Made by a program: the position numbers and the translations under genes
The notes under the pieces: generated by a model
What the model saw: only the letters and a program-made list of their open reading frames with translations
What the model was told of the DNA's origin: nothing
Database searches by the model: none
Assembly: GCF_007827815.1 (NCBI RefSeq)
Contig: NZ_VITH01000007.1
Span: 1 to 64,000 of the forward strand
Length of the DNA: 64,000 bases
Reading direction: 5' to 3'
From: Azospirillum brasilense
GTDB lineage: Bacteria; Pseudomonadota; Alphaproteobacteria; Azospirillales; Azospirillaceae
Shown: positions 16,726-26,137 of the stretch, piece after piece
Layout of the letters: each line of letters begins with the position of its first letter
Numbering within the stretch: position 1 is the first letter of the stretch

Positions 16726-17169
16726 TCAGCCGTTCAGGACCTCCGTCGTGAAACGCTCGAAAAAGCCGTCGATCACGCGGTCGGCTTTGGCCTTGACCAG
16801 CTTGACCGCCAGCCGGCCGACGGCCCCGCCCAGCGCCGCCGCCAGCGTGAAGGACAGCTGGGTGTGGCCGTCCACCTCCTCCAGCGTGATGCGGGCCTCG
16901 CCCTTGACCGCTCCGGCGAGGCCGCCCTTGCCCTCGGCGTAGAGGATGTAGAAGCGCGGCGCGTCCTCCGGTGCCACCCGGACGTTGCCGGCGAAGCGCG
17001 CGTTCAGCGGGCCGACCGTGGCGCGCACGCGGGCGCTGTATTCGGTGGGCGACAGCCGGTCCATCTCCTCCAGAACCGGGATGCAGCGTTGCAGCACGGC
17101 GGGATCGCAGAGCGCGGTGAAAACCCGCTCGCGCGCCGCCGGAATCCGGTACTGGCCGTTCAGTTCCAT
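16726..17169 (-). CDS. coxG: CoxG / SRPBCC family protein (CO dehydrogenase subunit G-like)
   Basis: 147 residues with the START-like SRPBCC fold signature of CoxG: MELNGQYRIPAARERVFTALCDPAVLQRCIPVLEEM at the start and a Gly/Ala-rich LGGAVGRLAVKLVKAKADRVIDGFFERF helix at the end. CoxG proteins anchor or assist Mo-containing CO dehydrogenase and related hydroxylases. No cox structural genes are nearby; the molybdenum hydroxylase at 8046-12277 and NifQ next door are the only molybdenum-linked genes in view. It is divergent from yjbQ. Confidence 0.85.
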   Translation of the reverse strand: MELNGQYRIPAARERVFTALCDPAVLQRCIPVLEEMDRLSPTEYSARVRATVGPLNARFAGNVRVAPEDAPRFYILYAEGKGGLAGAVKGEARITLEEVDGHTQLSFTLAAALGGAVGRLAVKLVKAKADRVIDGFFERFTTEVLNG

Positions 17170-17278
17170 GAATCACCTGTTGTTGGTCGGGCCAGTTGTC
17201 GGGCCGGAAATGCCAAGCGATTTGGTGTATGGAAGACCCGCTTCCAAGACGCGCAATCGAGCACGGAGGGCGACACAC

Positions 17279-17698
17279 ATGCGGCAGGCCGTCATGACGC
17301 TGACCATCCGCACCCACGGCCAGGGCCTGGTCGAGGTGACCGAGCCAGTGGCCCGCTGGGTCGCCGCCCAGGGCATGGAGACCGGTCTGCTGACGGTCTT
17401 CTGCCGGCACACCTCGGCCTCGCTGGTCATCCAGGAGAACGCCGACCCGAGCGTGCGCGGCGATCTGGAGCGCTTCTTCAAGCGGCTGGTGCCGGAAGAC
17501 CCGGCGCTCTACGACCACATATTGGAAGGGCCGGACGACATGCCGGCTCACATCCGCAGCGCGCTGACCACCGTGCAACTGTCCATCCCCGTGCTGGAGG
17601 GGCGGATGGCATTGGGCACCTGGCAGGGGATCTATCTGTTCGAGCACCGCCGCCAGCCCCACGAGCGGACCCTGGCGCTGCATCTGCTGGGCGAATGA
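17279..17698 (+). CDS. yjbQ: YjbQ/UPF0047 family protein
   Basis: 139 residues of the YjbQ family (secondary thiamine-phosphate synthase). Conserved segments are FCRHTSASLVIQENADPSV (with the metal-binding His), YDHILEGPDDMPAHIRSAL and LGTWQGIYLFEHR. Family members bind a divalent metal and have weak thiamine-phosphate synthase activity; the physiological role is unsettled. The start ATG at 17279 has GGAGGG eight bases upstream. It is divergent from coxG across a 109-base gap. Confidence 0.9.
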   Translation: MRQAVMTLTIRTHGQGLVEVTEPVARWVAAQGMETGLLTVFCRHTSASLVIQENADPSVRGDLERFFKRLVPEDPALYDHILEGPDDMPAHIRSALTTVQLSIPVLEGRMALGTWQGIYLFEHRRQPHERTLALHLLGE

Positions 17699-17717
17699 GG
17701 GGAAGGCGCCCGCGCGT

Positions 17718-18107
17718 CTACCCCAGCCAACCCGCGATGTAGGGTTCGAGCCACCAGAAGAGAGCGACGGCGGCGACCAGCCAGATCCCGACCATCAGCG
17801 CGGCGGCGGCGTAGCTGACCGGCCGGTTGGCCAGTTTGGCGGCGGTGGCGCGGTGTTCCTCCAGCACCGCCGCCGGGATCAGGCGGATGACCAGCAGGAT
17901 GCCGAGCGGCACGATCAGCAGGTCGTCCAGATAGCCCAGGACCGGCACGAAGTCGGGGATCAGGTCGATGGGGCTGAGCGCGTAGGCCGCCACCGCCGCG
18001 GCGGCCACACGGGCGTACCAAGGCGTCCGCGGGTCGCGCGCGGCCAGATAGAGCGCGATCACGTCGCGCTTGATCCGCCGCGCCCAGCCCTTCGCCGCCG
18101 CCAGCAT
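17718..18107 (-). CDS. YkvA/DUF1232 family membrane protein
   Basis: 129 residues. The DUF1232 signature [31 protein letters not shown] lies at about 42-74. There are two to three hydrophobic segments, the last near 98-120. The function of the family is unknown. It starts 9 bases after the lytic transglycosylase stop, so both are probably one transcript. Confidence 0.85.
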   Translation of the reverse strand: MLAAAKGWARRIKRDVIALYLAARDPRTPWYARVAAAAVAAYALSPIDLIPDFVPVLGYLDDLLIVPLGILLVIRLIPAAVLEEHRATAAKLANRPVSYAAAALMVGIWLVAAVALFWWLEPYIAGWLG

Positions 18108-18116
18108 CGCGGAGCG

Positions 18117-19427
18117 TCAGCCCGCCGCCGGGACGGGAGCGGCGGACTGGCGCAGCCGTTCCAGCAGGGACTTGGTGGCGAAGCCGTCCGGCACGGCGCC
18201 GATCGACTGCTGGAAGCGGCGCACGGCGTTGCGGGTGTTGGCGCCGACGATGCCGTCCGCCGTCCCCGGTTCCATGCCCAGCGAGGCCAGCCGCTCCTGA
18301 AGCTCGATCCGCTCGTCGCGGCTCAGCGCCGGTTCGTGGCGCGGCCAGCTTCCCTGCACGCCGGAGCGGCCGGCGAGACGGTCGGACAGCAGCGCCACCG
18401 CCAGCGCGTAGCTGGTCGAGGGGTTGTACTTCATGATCGCCCGGAAATTCTCCCGGACCAGGAAGGCCGGTCCCTGCGCCCCGGCGAGCATCAGGACGGC
18501 GGCCCGCTCCTCCTCGCCGCCGCTCAGCTCGCCGCCGGTGACCGGCCGCACGCCGAGGCGGCGCCATTCGGACACCGGCTTGGAGATGTTGTACTCGGCC
18601 TGCTCGTAGGGGAAGCCGGCGGGCAGGGTGACCTCCTCGCCCCAGCGCTCCCCGGTGCGCCAGCCGTTGGCCTGCACGAACTTGGCGGTGGAGGCGAAGA
18701 CGTCGGGCAGGCTGCCCCAGATGTCGCGCCGTCCGTCGCCGTCCTCGTCGGTGGCGTGCTTCAGGAAGATGGTCGGCATGAACTGGGTCTGGCCCATGGC
18801 GCCGGCCCAGGAGCCGCTCATCTTCTCCGGCGGGATGTCGCCGCTGTCGAGGATGCGCAGGGCGGCCAGCAGCTCCGTCCGGAAGTAGCTGGCGCGGCGG
18901 CCCTCATAGGCCAGCGTGGTCAGCGCGTCGACGACGGAGAAGCCGCCGGTGAAGTTGCCGAAATCGGTCTCGACGCCCCAGAAGGCCACCAGGATCTCCG
19001 CCGGGACGCCGGAGCGCTGGCTGATGCGGCGCAGCAGCGCGCCGTTGTCCTGGATGCGCTGGCGTCCGGCCTGGATGCGGCGGTCGTTGACCGCGCTGTC
19101 CAGATACTGCCAGGGCTGGCGGTTGAACTCCGGCTGGGAGGAATCCAGCTCGACCACCCGGTCCGACAGCTTCACGTTGGCGAAGGCGCGGTCGAAGGTC
19201 TGGGCGCGGATGCCCTGGCCGAGCGCCTCGGCGCGCAGGGCCTTCAGCCAGTCGGCGAAGCTGACGGCGGGCTGGACCGGGGCCACGCTGGCCGGGGCGG
19301 CGGCGGACGCCTTCGCGGTTCCGGACGTGGTGGTCGCAGACACGGGCGGAGCGCCCGTCGTCTGGCAGCCGGCCAGGATCGTGGTGGCGAGCAGGAGGCG
19401 GACGGGAAGGGACAGCAGGGGGCGCAT
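18117..19427 (-). CDS. mltB: Lytic murein transglycosylase, MltB family, with peptidoglycan-binding domain
   Basis: A 436-residue lipoprotein; lipobox LAGC puts the lipid on C21. The catalytic domain (about 55-355) shows FWGVETDFG with the catalytic Glu E153 and GAMGQTQFMPT. A C-terminal PG_binding_1 domain (about 372-432) has GMEPGTADGIVGANTRNAVRRFQ. It cleaves glycan strands of murein with formation of 1,6-anhydromuramic ends, at the inner face of the outer membrane. The ATG at 19427 gives the normal lipoprotein signal; an upstream in-frame start at 19487 would spoil it. The downstream partner is the DUF1232 gene. Confidence 0.92.
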   Translation of the reverse strand: MRPLLSLPVRLLLATTILAGCQTTGAPPVSATTTSGTAKASAAAPASVAPVQPAVSFADWLKALRAEALGQGIRAQTFDRAFANVKLSDRVVELDSSQPEFNRQPWQYLDSAVNDRRIQAGRQRIQDNGALLRRISQRSGVPAEILVAFWGVETDFGNFTGGFSVVDALTTLAYEGRRASYFRTELLAALRILDSGDIPPEKMSGSWAGAMGQTQFMPTIFLKHATDEDGDGRRDIWGSLPDVFASTAKFVQANGWRTGERWGEEVTLPAGFPYEQAEYNISKPVSEWRRLGVRPVTGGELSGGEEERAAVLMLAGAQGPAFLVRENFRAIMKYNPSTSYALAVALLSDRLAGRSGVQGSWPRHEPALSRDERIELQERLASLGMEPGTADGIVGANTRNAVRRFQQSIGAVPDGFATKSLLERLRQSAAPVPAAG

Positions 19428-19835
19428 GCGCTCTCGTGACCAACAGGGAAAAGCTGTGCCGGAGCCTAGGACGGACGGCCCTTTCACTCAACGGACAAGT
19501 TCCGGTGCCGGAAGCAACGCTCATCCGCCACGCGCGGGACACGCGGGCAAGAATCGACACGGATTGCACGGATCAAACCGGATTTCACGGAGCTATCCGG
19601 TTCGACTAGCCGTGCGCTTGAGGGTTTTCAGAAATCCGTGAAATCCGTGACCGAGTCCGTGAAATCCGTGTCGGATTTTGTCATCCGACGGAGCGACGCG
19701 GCGCCCATACAGCCAGGGCTTGACCATGAACAAAACTTGAACAAACGGGCTGAAATCCCCATATCCAGGGCATTCCGAAACCAGAGACGAGACGTTCGCG
19801 GCCCGCCCCCCGGCGCGCCGCCGAGAGGGTTCGCC
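19428..19835. other. Gene-free region with a repeat element
   Basis: About 400 bases upstream of both the mltB operon (minus) and the gene at 19836 (plus). Its main content is the inverted/direct repeat element at 19555-19680, annotated separately. I see no convincing open reading frame or promoter boxes. Confidence 0.5.
19555..19680. repeat. Intergenic inverted-repeat element built from AAATCCGTG units
   Basis: The right half holds three copies of AAATCCGTG plus one diverged copy between 19632 and 19670. The left half carries the complement (CGACACGGAT at 19555-19564 and GGATTTCACGGA at 19580-19591). Outer arms CGACACGGAT/ATCCGTGTCG and inner 12-bp arms GGATTTCACGGA/TCCGTGAAATCC are perfect, so the whole can fold into alternative hairpins. 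It is intergenic, with no open frame of note. Confidence 0.75.
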
Positions 19836-20186
19836 ATGCCGTATTTTCCGACCATCGAACTCACCCCGCAGGTGTCCCTGCTGCTGGCGCGGGGGGCTCT
19901 GCGCCTGAATCCCGGCCAATGGGTGCGGGGACCGAAGGGGCATGGCCGCTACCTGCGAACCGACCCGCGCAGCGGCACCACCTATGTGAGCTGGCTGCGC
20001 CCCGGCGACGACTGGGAAACCGCGTCGCAGCGCTTCAGCCGGGCCTGCCGGAAGGGCTTCATCGGGCGCTACCGTGGCGGCTACGAGGCGGAGAAGGCGC
20101 GCCGGGAGATGGCCCGGCTGATCGCCGACGCCGACCAATCAGGTAGCGCCGTAAGGCGGGACGAGCGGCAGCCGACGCTGTTCTAA
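19836..20186 (+). CDS. Uncharacterised protein, 116 residues
   Basis: Starts MPYFPTIELTPQVSLLLARGALRLNPGQWVRG and contains a Tyr/Trp/Arg-rich middle (GRYLRTDPRSGTTYVSWLRPGDDWETASQRFSRACR). No family is recognised. It is basic and soluble, without a signal peptide. The ATG at 19836 has GAGAGGG about 7 bases upstream. It precedes the DUF72 gene by 23 bases and is probably in the same transcript. Confidence 0.65.
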   Translation: MPYFPTIELTPQVSLLLARGALRLNPGQWVRGPKGHGRYLRTDPRSGTTYVSWLRPGDDWETASQRFSRACRKGFIGRYRGGYEAEKARREMARLIADADQSGSAVRRDERQPTLF

Positions 20187-20209
20187 GGCGGGAACCCACG
20201 CGCCCAAGG

Positions 20210-20995
20210 ATGGAGAGCAGAGGCTTGGCCGAAGGGACCATCAACGCCATCCGCATCGGCTGCGCCGGCTGGAGCATCCCGAAACCCTCCGCCCCGGCCT
20301 TTCCGGCGGAGGGCACGCATCTGGAGCGCTACGCCCGCGTCTTCCCGATGACCGAGGTCAACAGCCGCTTCTACCGCCCGCACAAGCCGGAGACCTGGGA
20401 GCGCTGGGCGGCCTCGGCGCCGCCGGACTTCCGCTTTGCGGTCAAGCTGCCGCGCGCCATCACGCACGAGCAGCGGCTGAAGGACTGCGCCGGCCCGCTG
20501 ACGGAGTACCTGCACGAGGTCGGGCATCTCGGCGACCGGCTGGGGCCGCTGCTGGTGCAGTTGCCGCCGACGCTGCGCTTCGAGCCGGCGGTGGCCGGCC
20601 CCTTCTTCGCGGCCCTGCGCGAGCGCTTCGCCGGCCTTGTCGTCTGCGAGCCGCGCCACCCGAGCTGGTTCGCGGCGGAACCGGACCGGCTGCTGGTCGA
20701 CCACGCCGTGGCCCGCGCCGCCGCCGACCCAGCCCCGGTGCCAGCGGCGGCGGAGCCGGCGGGTTGGGACGGCTTCCGCTACTGGCGGCTGCACGGCTCG
20801 CCGGTGATGTACCGCAGCGCCTACCCGCTGGACGTGCTGGACCGGCTGGCCCGGCGCTTCCGCGACGAGGCGCGGGAGCGGCCGGTCTGGTGCGTCTTCG
20901 ACAACACGGCGGACTTCCACGCGGTCGACGACGCGCTGACGCTGATGAGCCGTTTGGGTGCCTCCACAGGTCAGAGAGACAAGCCCGGCGCCTGA
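20210..20995 (+). CDS. DUF72 family protein
   Basis: 261 residues, a TIM-barrel-like DUF72 protein (YecE family). Conserved parts: IRIGCAGWSIPK at the start, LERYARVFPMTEVNSRFYRPHKPETWERWA, FRFAVKLPRAITHEQRL, LLVQLPPTLRF, CEPRHPSWF, YWRLHGSP-MYRSAY and CVFDNTADFHAVDDALTL. The enzymatic role of the family is not established. The start is either ATG at 20210 or TTG at 20225; the latter has GGAG nine bases upstream. Confidence 0.88.
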   Translation: MESRGLAEGTINAIRIGCAGWSIPKPSAPAFPAEGTHLERYARVFPMTEVNSRFYRPHKPETWERWAASAPPDFRFAVKLPRAITHEQRLKDCAGPLTEYLHEVGHLGDRLGPLLVQLPPTLRFEPAVAGPFFAALRERFAGLVVCEPRHPSWFAAEPDRLLVDHAVARAAADPAPVPAAAEPAGWDGFRYWRLHGSPVMYRSAYPLDVLDRLARRFRDEARERPVWCVFDNTADFHAVDDALTLMSRLGASTGQRDKPGA

Positions 20996-21039
20996 CCGCT
21001 ATCGTTGCGCGAACGCAAGCGCAGCCGGGGCGGTCGGGC

Positions 21040-23697
21040 ATGGACGTCATTCTACTGGTGCTGATCGGGGCCATCGTCGCCCACCGGTTCAACCGCCGGC
21101 TGACGGCGCAGGAGCGCGAGATCGCCCGGCTGCGGCAGGCGCTGGAGCGGGTGCAAGGGCTGGTGACGGTCGATGCCGTGCCGGTCGAGGCTCCCGCCGC
21201 GGACGCCCCCGTCATGGCGGAGGCTCCGCCAGAGCCGCCGCCGATCCAACCGCCGCCCATCCAACCACCACCGGAGCCCACTCCACCCCCGCTGTCCGTG
21301 TGGAGCCGGCTGGAGGACGCGCTGGCCGGGCGCTGGCTGATCTGGCTGGGCGGGGCCACGGTCGCCCTGGCGGCGGCCTTCTTCATCAAGATGTCGGTGG
21401 AGCAGGGCTGGCTCGGCCCCAGCGTGCGCGTCGCGCTCGGCCTGGTCTCCGCCGCGGCGCTGATGGTCGGCGGCGAATGGCTGCGGCAGCGTGGAAGGCG
21501 GGTGGAGCCGGAGGTCCGCGATCCGGTGCCGCCGGCCTTGACCGCGGCCGGGCTGTTCACCGGCTTCGCCAGCGTCTATGGCGGCTATGTGCTCTACGAC
21601 CTGTTCGCCCCGCCGCTGGCCTTCGCGCTGCTCGGCGGGCTGGCGGCGCTGGGCATGGCGCTGTCGCTGCTCCAGGGACCCTACATCGCGGCGCTGGGCC
21701 TCCTCGGCGGCTTCGCAACGCCGTTGCTGGTCTCGTCCATCGGGGGATCGGCCTGGGGGCTGTTCGCCTATCTGTTGGCCCTGTCGGGCGCCGGCATGAC
21801 GGTGGTGCTGTGGCGCGGCTGGCGCTGGCTGGGGCTGGGCACGCTGGCCGGGGCGGCGGGCTGGGTGCCGGTCTGGTACGTCGGCGGCTGGAACCCCGGC
21901 GACGCCCTGCCGGTCGGGATCTATCTGCTGCTGACCGCCGGGCTGTTCCTGATGCCCGCCCTGCTGGCCGGGCCGGTCGAGGCCATGCCGCGCACCACCC
22001 TGTTCGACATGCTGCGCTGGAGGGGACGCCCGCGCGCCGACCGTCTGGCCGTCGCGGCGGTGGCGGTGCTGGGGCTGCTGATGGCGATGCTCGTCACCGT
22101 GGACGGCCATCGCACAGGCTCGCTGGTGATGCTCGCCCTGTTCGGGCTGCTCTGCGTCGCGGCGGGGCGGCGGATCGAGCGGATCGCCGGCGTCGCCTGG
22201 ATCGGCGCGCTGGCGGTTCTTCTCGCCTTTGCCGGCTGGACGGTGCCGCGCTGGCCCTTGCCGCCGCCTGCCGTTACCGCCGACGGGCATCCCATCGTTC
22301 CATCGCCGGGCGCGGGGCTGCCGTTCCAGTCCGGGCGCTTCCTGTGGGCGGTGGGCGGCTTCGCCCTGCTCTACGGGATGGGCGGTTTCATCGCCCTGTG
22401 GCGGTCGACGCGGGCGGCGCTGTGGTCGTCGCTGGCGGCCTGGATGCCGGTGGTGCTTCTGGCGCTCGCCTATTGGCGGCTGGACCCGCCGCAGGCCGAC
22501 ACGCTGTGGCCCGTGGCCAGCCTGGCGCTGGCGGCGCTGCTGGTCGCCGGCACCGGCCCGCTGGCCCGCCACCGCCACCAGCCGGGCGTCAGTTTGGGGC
22601 TGGCCGCCTTCGCCGCCGGGGCGGTCGGGGCGCTCAGCCTCGGCGCGGTCATGATGCTGCGCGAGGCGTGGCTGACCGTGGCGCTGGCCGTGCAGGTGCC
22701 GGTGCTGGCGTGGCTGGAGCGGCGGATGGGGCTGCGCTCGCTGCGCGCGGTGATCCTGCTGGTGGCGGGCGCCGTCCTGGTCCGGCTGGCGCTGAATCCC
22801 TCCGTGCTGGAGTATGGGGAGGACGGGCTTGGCTGGGTCGTCTACGGCTACGGCCTGCCGGCGGCGGGCTTCTTCCTGGCCGCCCATTGGCTGCGCTCCG
22901 CGCCGGACGGCAGGGGTGACGACGGGGTGGTGGCTCTGCTGGAGGCCGGCGGGCTGGCCTTTGTCACGCTGCTGCTGTCGCTCGGCATCCAGGCGCTGAC
23001 CCGCGGCTCGCTGGAGGAGCCGCCCGACACGCTGCGCGAGGTGGCGCTGCACACGCTGGTCTGGCTGGCGCTGGCCCTGCTGCTGGCGACGGGGCGGCGT
23101 TGGCGGGCGCGGCCCGTGGCGGTGTGGGGACGGCGCATCCTGGCCGGGCTGGCGGCGCTTCAGGCGGCGGCGCTGCATCTGGTCGCCCTGAATCCGTTGT
23201 GGAGCGACGAGGCGGTGGGCGCGTGGCCGGTGGCGAACACGCTGCTGCTCGCCTATGGGCTTCCGGCCCTGCTCGGGCTGCTGTTCCTGTGGGCGGAGCC
23301 GCTGCCGGCCCGCCTGCGCCCCTGGATCGCGCTGCTGCCGCTGGCGCTGCTCGGCACGAATCTGGCGCTGGAGATCCGCCACGCCTTCCAGGGACCGGTG
23401 CTCTCCGGCCCGGACCTGCCGGACGCCGAATGGTACGGCTACTCCGTCGGCTTCCTGGTCGCGGCGGTGCTGATGCTGGTGGCCGCCCTGCGGTACCGGC
23501 TGGGCTGGCTGCGCCACGCCGCGATGGCGTTGATCCTGGCGGTGGTCGCCAAGGTCTTCCTCAGCGACATGGCCGAGCTGGGCGGGCTGTACCGCGTCGC
23601 CTCCTTCCTCGGGCTGGGGCTGAGCCTGATCGGCGTCGGTTATCTCTACCGGCGGCTTCAGGGCACCGCGCCGCAGGGAGGGCAAACAGTCGCCTGA
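21040..23697 (+). CDS. Large DUF2339 multi-spanning membrane protein
   Basis: 885 residues. One N-terminal hydrophobic segment is followed by a short helix (RRLTAQEREIARLRQALERVQ), a Pro-rich linker (PPPIQPPPIQPPPEP, about 66-85), then the DUF2339 body with more than twenty predicted membrane helices from about residue 100 to 875. The conserved start of the domain is WSRLEDALAGRWLIWLGGATVALAAAFFIK. The function is unknown; a channel or transporter role is a guess. The ATG lies 45 bases after the DUF72 gene. Confidence 0.85.
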   Translation: MDVILLVLIGAIVAHRFNRRLTAQEREIARLRQALERVQGLVTVDAVPVEAPAADAPVMAEAPPEPPPIQPPPIQPPPEPTPPPLSVWSRLEDALAGRWLIWLGGATVALAAAFFIKMSVEQGWLGPSVRVALGLVSAAALMVGGEWLRQRGRRVEPEVRDPVPPALTAAGLFTGFASVYGGYVLYDLFAPPLAFALLGGLAALGMALSLLQGPYIAALGLLGGFATPLLVSSIGGSAWGLFAYLLALSGAGMTVVLWRGWRWLGLGTLAGAAGWVPVWYVGGWNPGDALPVGIYLLLTAGLFLMPALLAGPVEAMPRTTLFDMLRWRGRPRADRLAVAAVAVLGLLMAMLVTVDGHRTGSLVMLALFGLLCVAAGRRIERIAGVAWIGALAVLLAFAGWTVPRWPLPPPAVTADGHPIVPSPGAGLPFQSGRFLWAVGGFALLYGMGGFIALWRSTRAALWSSLAAWMPVVLLALAYWRLDPPQADTLWPVASLALAALLVAGTGPLARHRHQPGVSLGLAAFAAGAVGALSLGAVMMLREAWLTVALAVQVPVLAWLERRMGLRSLRAVILLVAGAVLVRLALNPSVLEYGEDGLGWVVYGYGLPAAGFFLAAHWLRSAPDGRGDDGVVALLEAGGLAFVTLLLSLGIQALTRGSLEEPPDTLREVALHTLVWLALALLLATGRRWRARPVAVWGRRILAGLAALQAAALHLVALNPLWSDEAVGAWPVANTLLLAYGLPALLGLLFLWAEPLPARLRPWIALLPLALLGTNLALEIRHAFQGPVLSGPDLPDAEWYGYSVGFLVAAVLMLVAALRYRLGWLRHAAMALILAVVAKVFLSDMAELGGLYRVASFLGLGLSLIGVGYLYRRLQGTAPQGGQTVA

Positions 23698-23779
23698 GCG
23701 AACGGTCGGGTTGACAGCCGCCCCCTCTCGCGCTCCGATGGTGGAAACGAACACAGAAAAGCCAGGGAGGCCCGCAGCC

Positions 23780-25087
23780 ATGACCAACCCCATCGCCCAC
23801 CCCATCCTGCCCAACGGCGACAGCGGCTTCACGGTGGAGGCCGCGTCGATGAAGTTCGGCCGCGGCATGCTGGCGGAGGCGGGGAACGATGCCAAGGCCA
23901 TGGGCATGCGCCGGGTGGCCCTGTTCACCGATCCCCATGTGGCCGGGATCGCGCCCTTCGCGGCGGCGCTGGACTCGCTCAAGGGAGCCGGGCTGGACGT
24001 CGCCGTCTACGACCGCTGCGCGGTGGAGCCGACCAGCGCGTCCTTCCTGGAGGCGGCGGACTTCGCCCGCGAGGGCCAATTCGACGGCTATGTCTCGGTT
24101 GGCGGCGGGTCGGTGATCGACACCGCCAAGGCGGCCAACCTCTACGCCACCCACCCGGCGGACTTCCTCGCCTACGTCAACAAGCCGCTGGGCGAGGGGC
24201 GCCCGGTGCCCGGCCCGGTCAAGCCGCACATCGCCTGCCCGACGACCTGCGGCACCGGCAGCGAGACGACCGGCGTCGCCATCTTCGACCATGTCGAGAT
24301 GCGGGTGAAGACGGGGATCTCCTCCCGCTACCTGCGGCCCAATCTGGCGCTGGTCGATCCGGCGACCATCGACAGCCTGCCGCCGGGCGTCATCGCCTCC
24401 ACCGGCTTCGACGTGCTGACCCACGCCATCGAGAGCCACACCGCGCGCTCCTTCCGCTCCCGCCCGAAGCCCGACGCGGCCAACCCGCGCCCGCCCTACC
24501 AGGGCGCCAACCCCTGGTCGGACATCGGCAGCCTGCAGGCGATCCGGCTCGGCGGGCAGTATCTGGAGCGCGCCGTCAATGACCCGGCGGACGAGGAGGC
24601 GCGCGACGCCCTGATGTTCGCGGCGACGCTGGCCGGTCTGGCCTTCGGCAACGCGGGGGTGCACATCCCGCACGCCATGTCCTACTCCGTCGCCGGGTTG
24701 AACCACCGCTTCACGGCGCGCGGCTACGAGAAGGCGAACCCGATGGTGCCGCACGGCATCTCGGTGGTGCTGAACGCGCCGGCCGCCTTCCGCTTCACCG
24801 GCTCCGCCGAGCCCGAGCGCCATCTGCGCGCCGCCGAAGCGCTGGGGGCGGAGGTCCGCGACGTGTCGCCTGCGGACGGCGGCGCCGTTCTGGCCGCCCG
24901 GCTGATCGCCATGATGCGCGCCACCCATCTGCCCAACGGCCTGTCGGCGCTCGGCTACGGCGCGGCGGACATCCCGGATCTGGTGCGCGGCGCGATTGCC
25001 CAGCAACGGCTGCTGACCATCGCGCCGCGCCCGGTGACGGAGGAGGACCTGCGCAGGCTTTACGCCGACGCCATGACCTACTGGTGA
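23780..25087 (+). CDS. Hydroxyacid-oxoacid transhydrogenase (iron-containing alcohol dehydrogenase family)
   Basis: 435 residues of the ADHFE1 branch of group III alcohol dehydrogenases. The nucleotide motif is [19 protein letters not shown], and [18 protein letters not shown] follows. Metal ligands would come from [15 protein letters not shown], from [16 protein letters not shown] and from [14 protein letters not shown]. The human homologue couples 4-hydroxybutyrate oxidation to 2-oxoglutarate reduction; the same reaction is likely here, though alcohol oxidation cannot be ruled out. The ATG at 23780 has AGGGAGG nine bases upstream. Confidence 0.88.
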   Translation: MTNPIAHPILPNGDSGFTVEAASMKFGRGMLAEAGNDAKAMGMRRVALFTDPHVAGIAPFAAALDSLKGAGLDVAVYDRCAVEPTSASFLEAADFAREGQFDGYVSVGGGSVIDTAKAANLYATHPADFLAYVNKPLGEGRPVPGPVKPHIACPTTCGTGSETTGVAIFDHVEMRVKTGISSRYLRPNLALVDPATIDSLPPGVIASTGFDVLTHAIESHTARSFRSRPKPDAANPRPPYQGANPWSDIGSLQAIRLGGQYLERAVNDPADEEARDALMFAATLAGLAFGNAGVHIPHAMSYSVAGLNHRFTARGYEKANPMVPHGISVVLNAPAAFRFTGSAEPERHLRAAEALGAEVRDVSPADGGAVLAARLIAMMRATHLPNGLSALGYGAADIPDLVRGAIAQQRLLTIAPRPVTEEDLRRLYADAMTYW

Positions 25088-25131
25088 CGCCCTGTTGATG
25101 ATCGCCGCCCTCCGATCGCGGAACGGACACG

Positions 25132-25905
25132 CTATGGATGGGTCGGCCATTCCCCCTTGAGCGCGATGCAGACGTTCAGCGCGAGCGAGGGCGGCTGGGT
25201 GGGAACGCTCTTCGACGCCACCGCGGTCGCCGCGGCGACCGACACGTTGCCCCCGGTGAAGCCGGTGAACGGGACGTTGATGGTGCCGCTGGTCGTGCCG
25301 GTGACCTTGGCGCCCGTGCTCGACGATGGCGCGTTGGTGTTGTACGGCCCCTTGATGGTGGCACCGGCGCCGCCGTCGTCGATCGAGGTGGTGCTGAGAT
25401 AGACGGTGCCCGAGGTCGGGGCCGACACCGGGTTGCCGCCGGTGGTGATGGGGACACTGACGGTGCCGGTGAAGGGGACGATGGTCCCGGTGCCGCCCTG
25501 GGCGCCGGTGCCGGCGAAGCTGGCGCTGTGGTTGTGCGATTTCAGCGGCACCTGATCCTGGGTCAGCGTGACGGTCTGTTGGCCAAGGGCTTGGCCCAGA
25601 GGGGTTCGTACCAGTCCGATGCCGGTGCCGGCGCCGATGACGGCGCGTCCGCGCAGGTCGGGGAGGTTGAACGTGGTCTTGCCGTCGCCGCCGAAGCGGG
25701 TGCCGAGCAATGCGAACAGCGGCTGGTACTGTTGGATTGGCAGAGACTGGCCGTCGGCCATGGCGAATCCCTCCGGGCACCAGTCGAACGGGACGGTGCA
25801 CAACGTACCAGTGTATTGGTAGGGCGTGCAGGCCGCCGCCGGCACGCTGAAGAAAGCCATGCCGCCGGCCATCGCGGCGGCGATCGGGAGGGACATCCTG
25901 ACCAT
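25132..25905 (-). CDS. Exported phage-tail-collar-domain protein (Mdp type), copy 1
   Basis: 257 residues. A signal peptide ends near PAAAC. The tail collar domain has FDWCPEGFAMADGQSLPIQQYQPLFALLGTRFGGDGKTTFNLPDLRGRAVIG at about 40-92. The rest is Gly/Thr/Ser-rich with TVPFTGTVSVP-like short repeats and a C-terminal VCIALKGEWP. Mdp-type proteins are exported bacterial relatives of phage tail-fibre tips; their roles are poorly known. It is diverged from copies 2 and 3 and is separated from them by a strong terminator. AAGGA lies about six bases before the ATG. Confidence 0.85.
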   Translation of the reverse strand: MVRMSLPIAAAMAGGMAFFSVPAAACTPYQYTGTLCTVPFDWCPEGFAMADGQSLPIQQYQPLFALLGTRFGGDGKTTFNLPDLRGRAVIGAGTGIGLVRTPLGQALGQQTVTLTQDQVPLKSHNHSASFAGTGAQGGTGTIVPFTGTVSVPITTGGNPVSAPTSGTVYLSTTSIDDGGAGATIKGPYNTNAPSSSTGAKVTGTTSGTINVPFTGFTGGNVSVAAATAVASKSVPTQPPSLALNVCIALKGEWPTHP

Positions 25906-26137
25906 GGTGTGTCCTTCGTTTCTGTATGGTTTGGGGGATATCGAAGGCTTTTTAAAGTGATCGGTGTTGTTTTTATTGTTGATTCAATGTCTCACAGGCG
26001 ACCGTGCGTAATGAGTATTATATTTTATTAAATTTTTTCACGGATCGACAGTCGACGTCAAAGCCTGTCGAAGAGCGCGGGAAGAAGGAAAGGGCCTGCC
26101 CCCTCCGCCCATGGGGAGGGGGCAGGCCCGCGATCCG
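25906..26137. other. Upstream region of collar copy 1 with AT-rich stretch
   Basis: Short AT-rich stretch (about 25930-26040) that should contain the promoter of the gene ending at 25132, followed by the terminator of the upstream collar genes (26080-26129). No open frame is credible. Confidence 0.5.
26080..26129 (-). terminator. Intrinsic terminator after collar copies 2 and 3
   Basis: Perfect 15-bp stem (GGGCCTGCCCCCTCC at 26092-26106, GGAGGGGGCAGGCCC at 26115-26129) with an 8-base loop. On the minus strand it is followed by TTTCCTTCTTCC. It starts 9 bases after the stop of the gene at 26138. Confidence 0.75.

Noticed and set aside
21052..23982. 976-codon minus-strand frame
   Set aside because: Antisense of the DUF2339 gene; Gln/Arg/His-rich and without domains.
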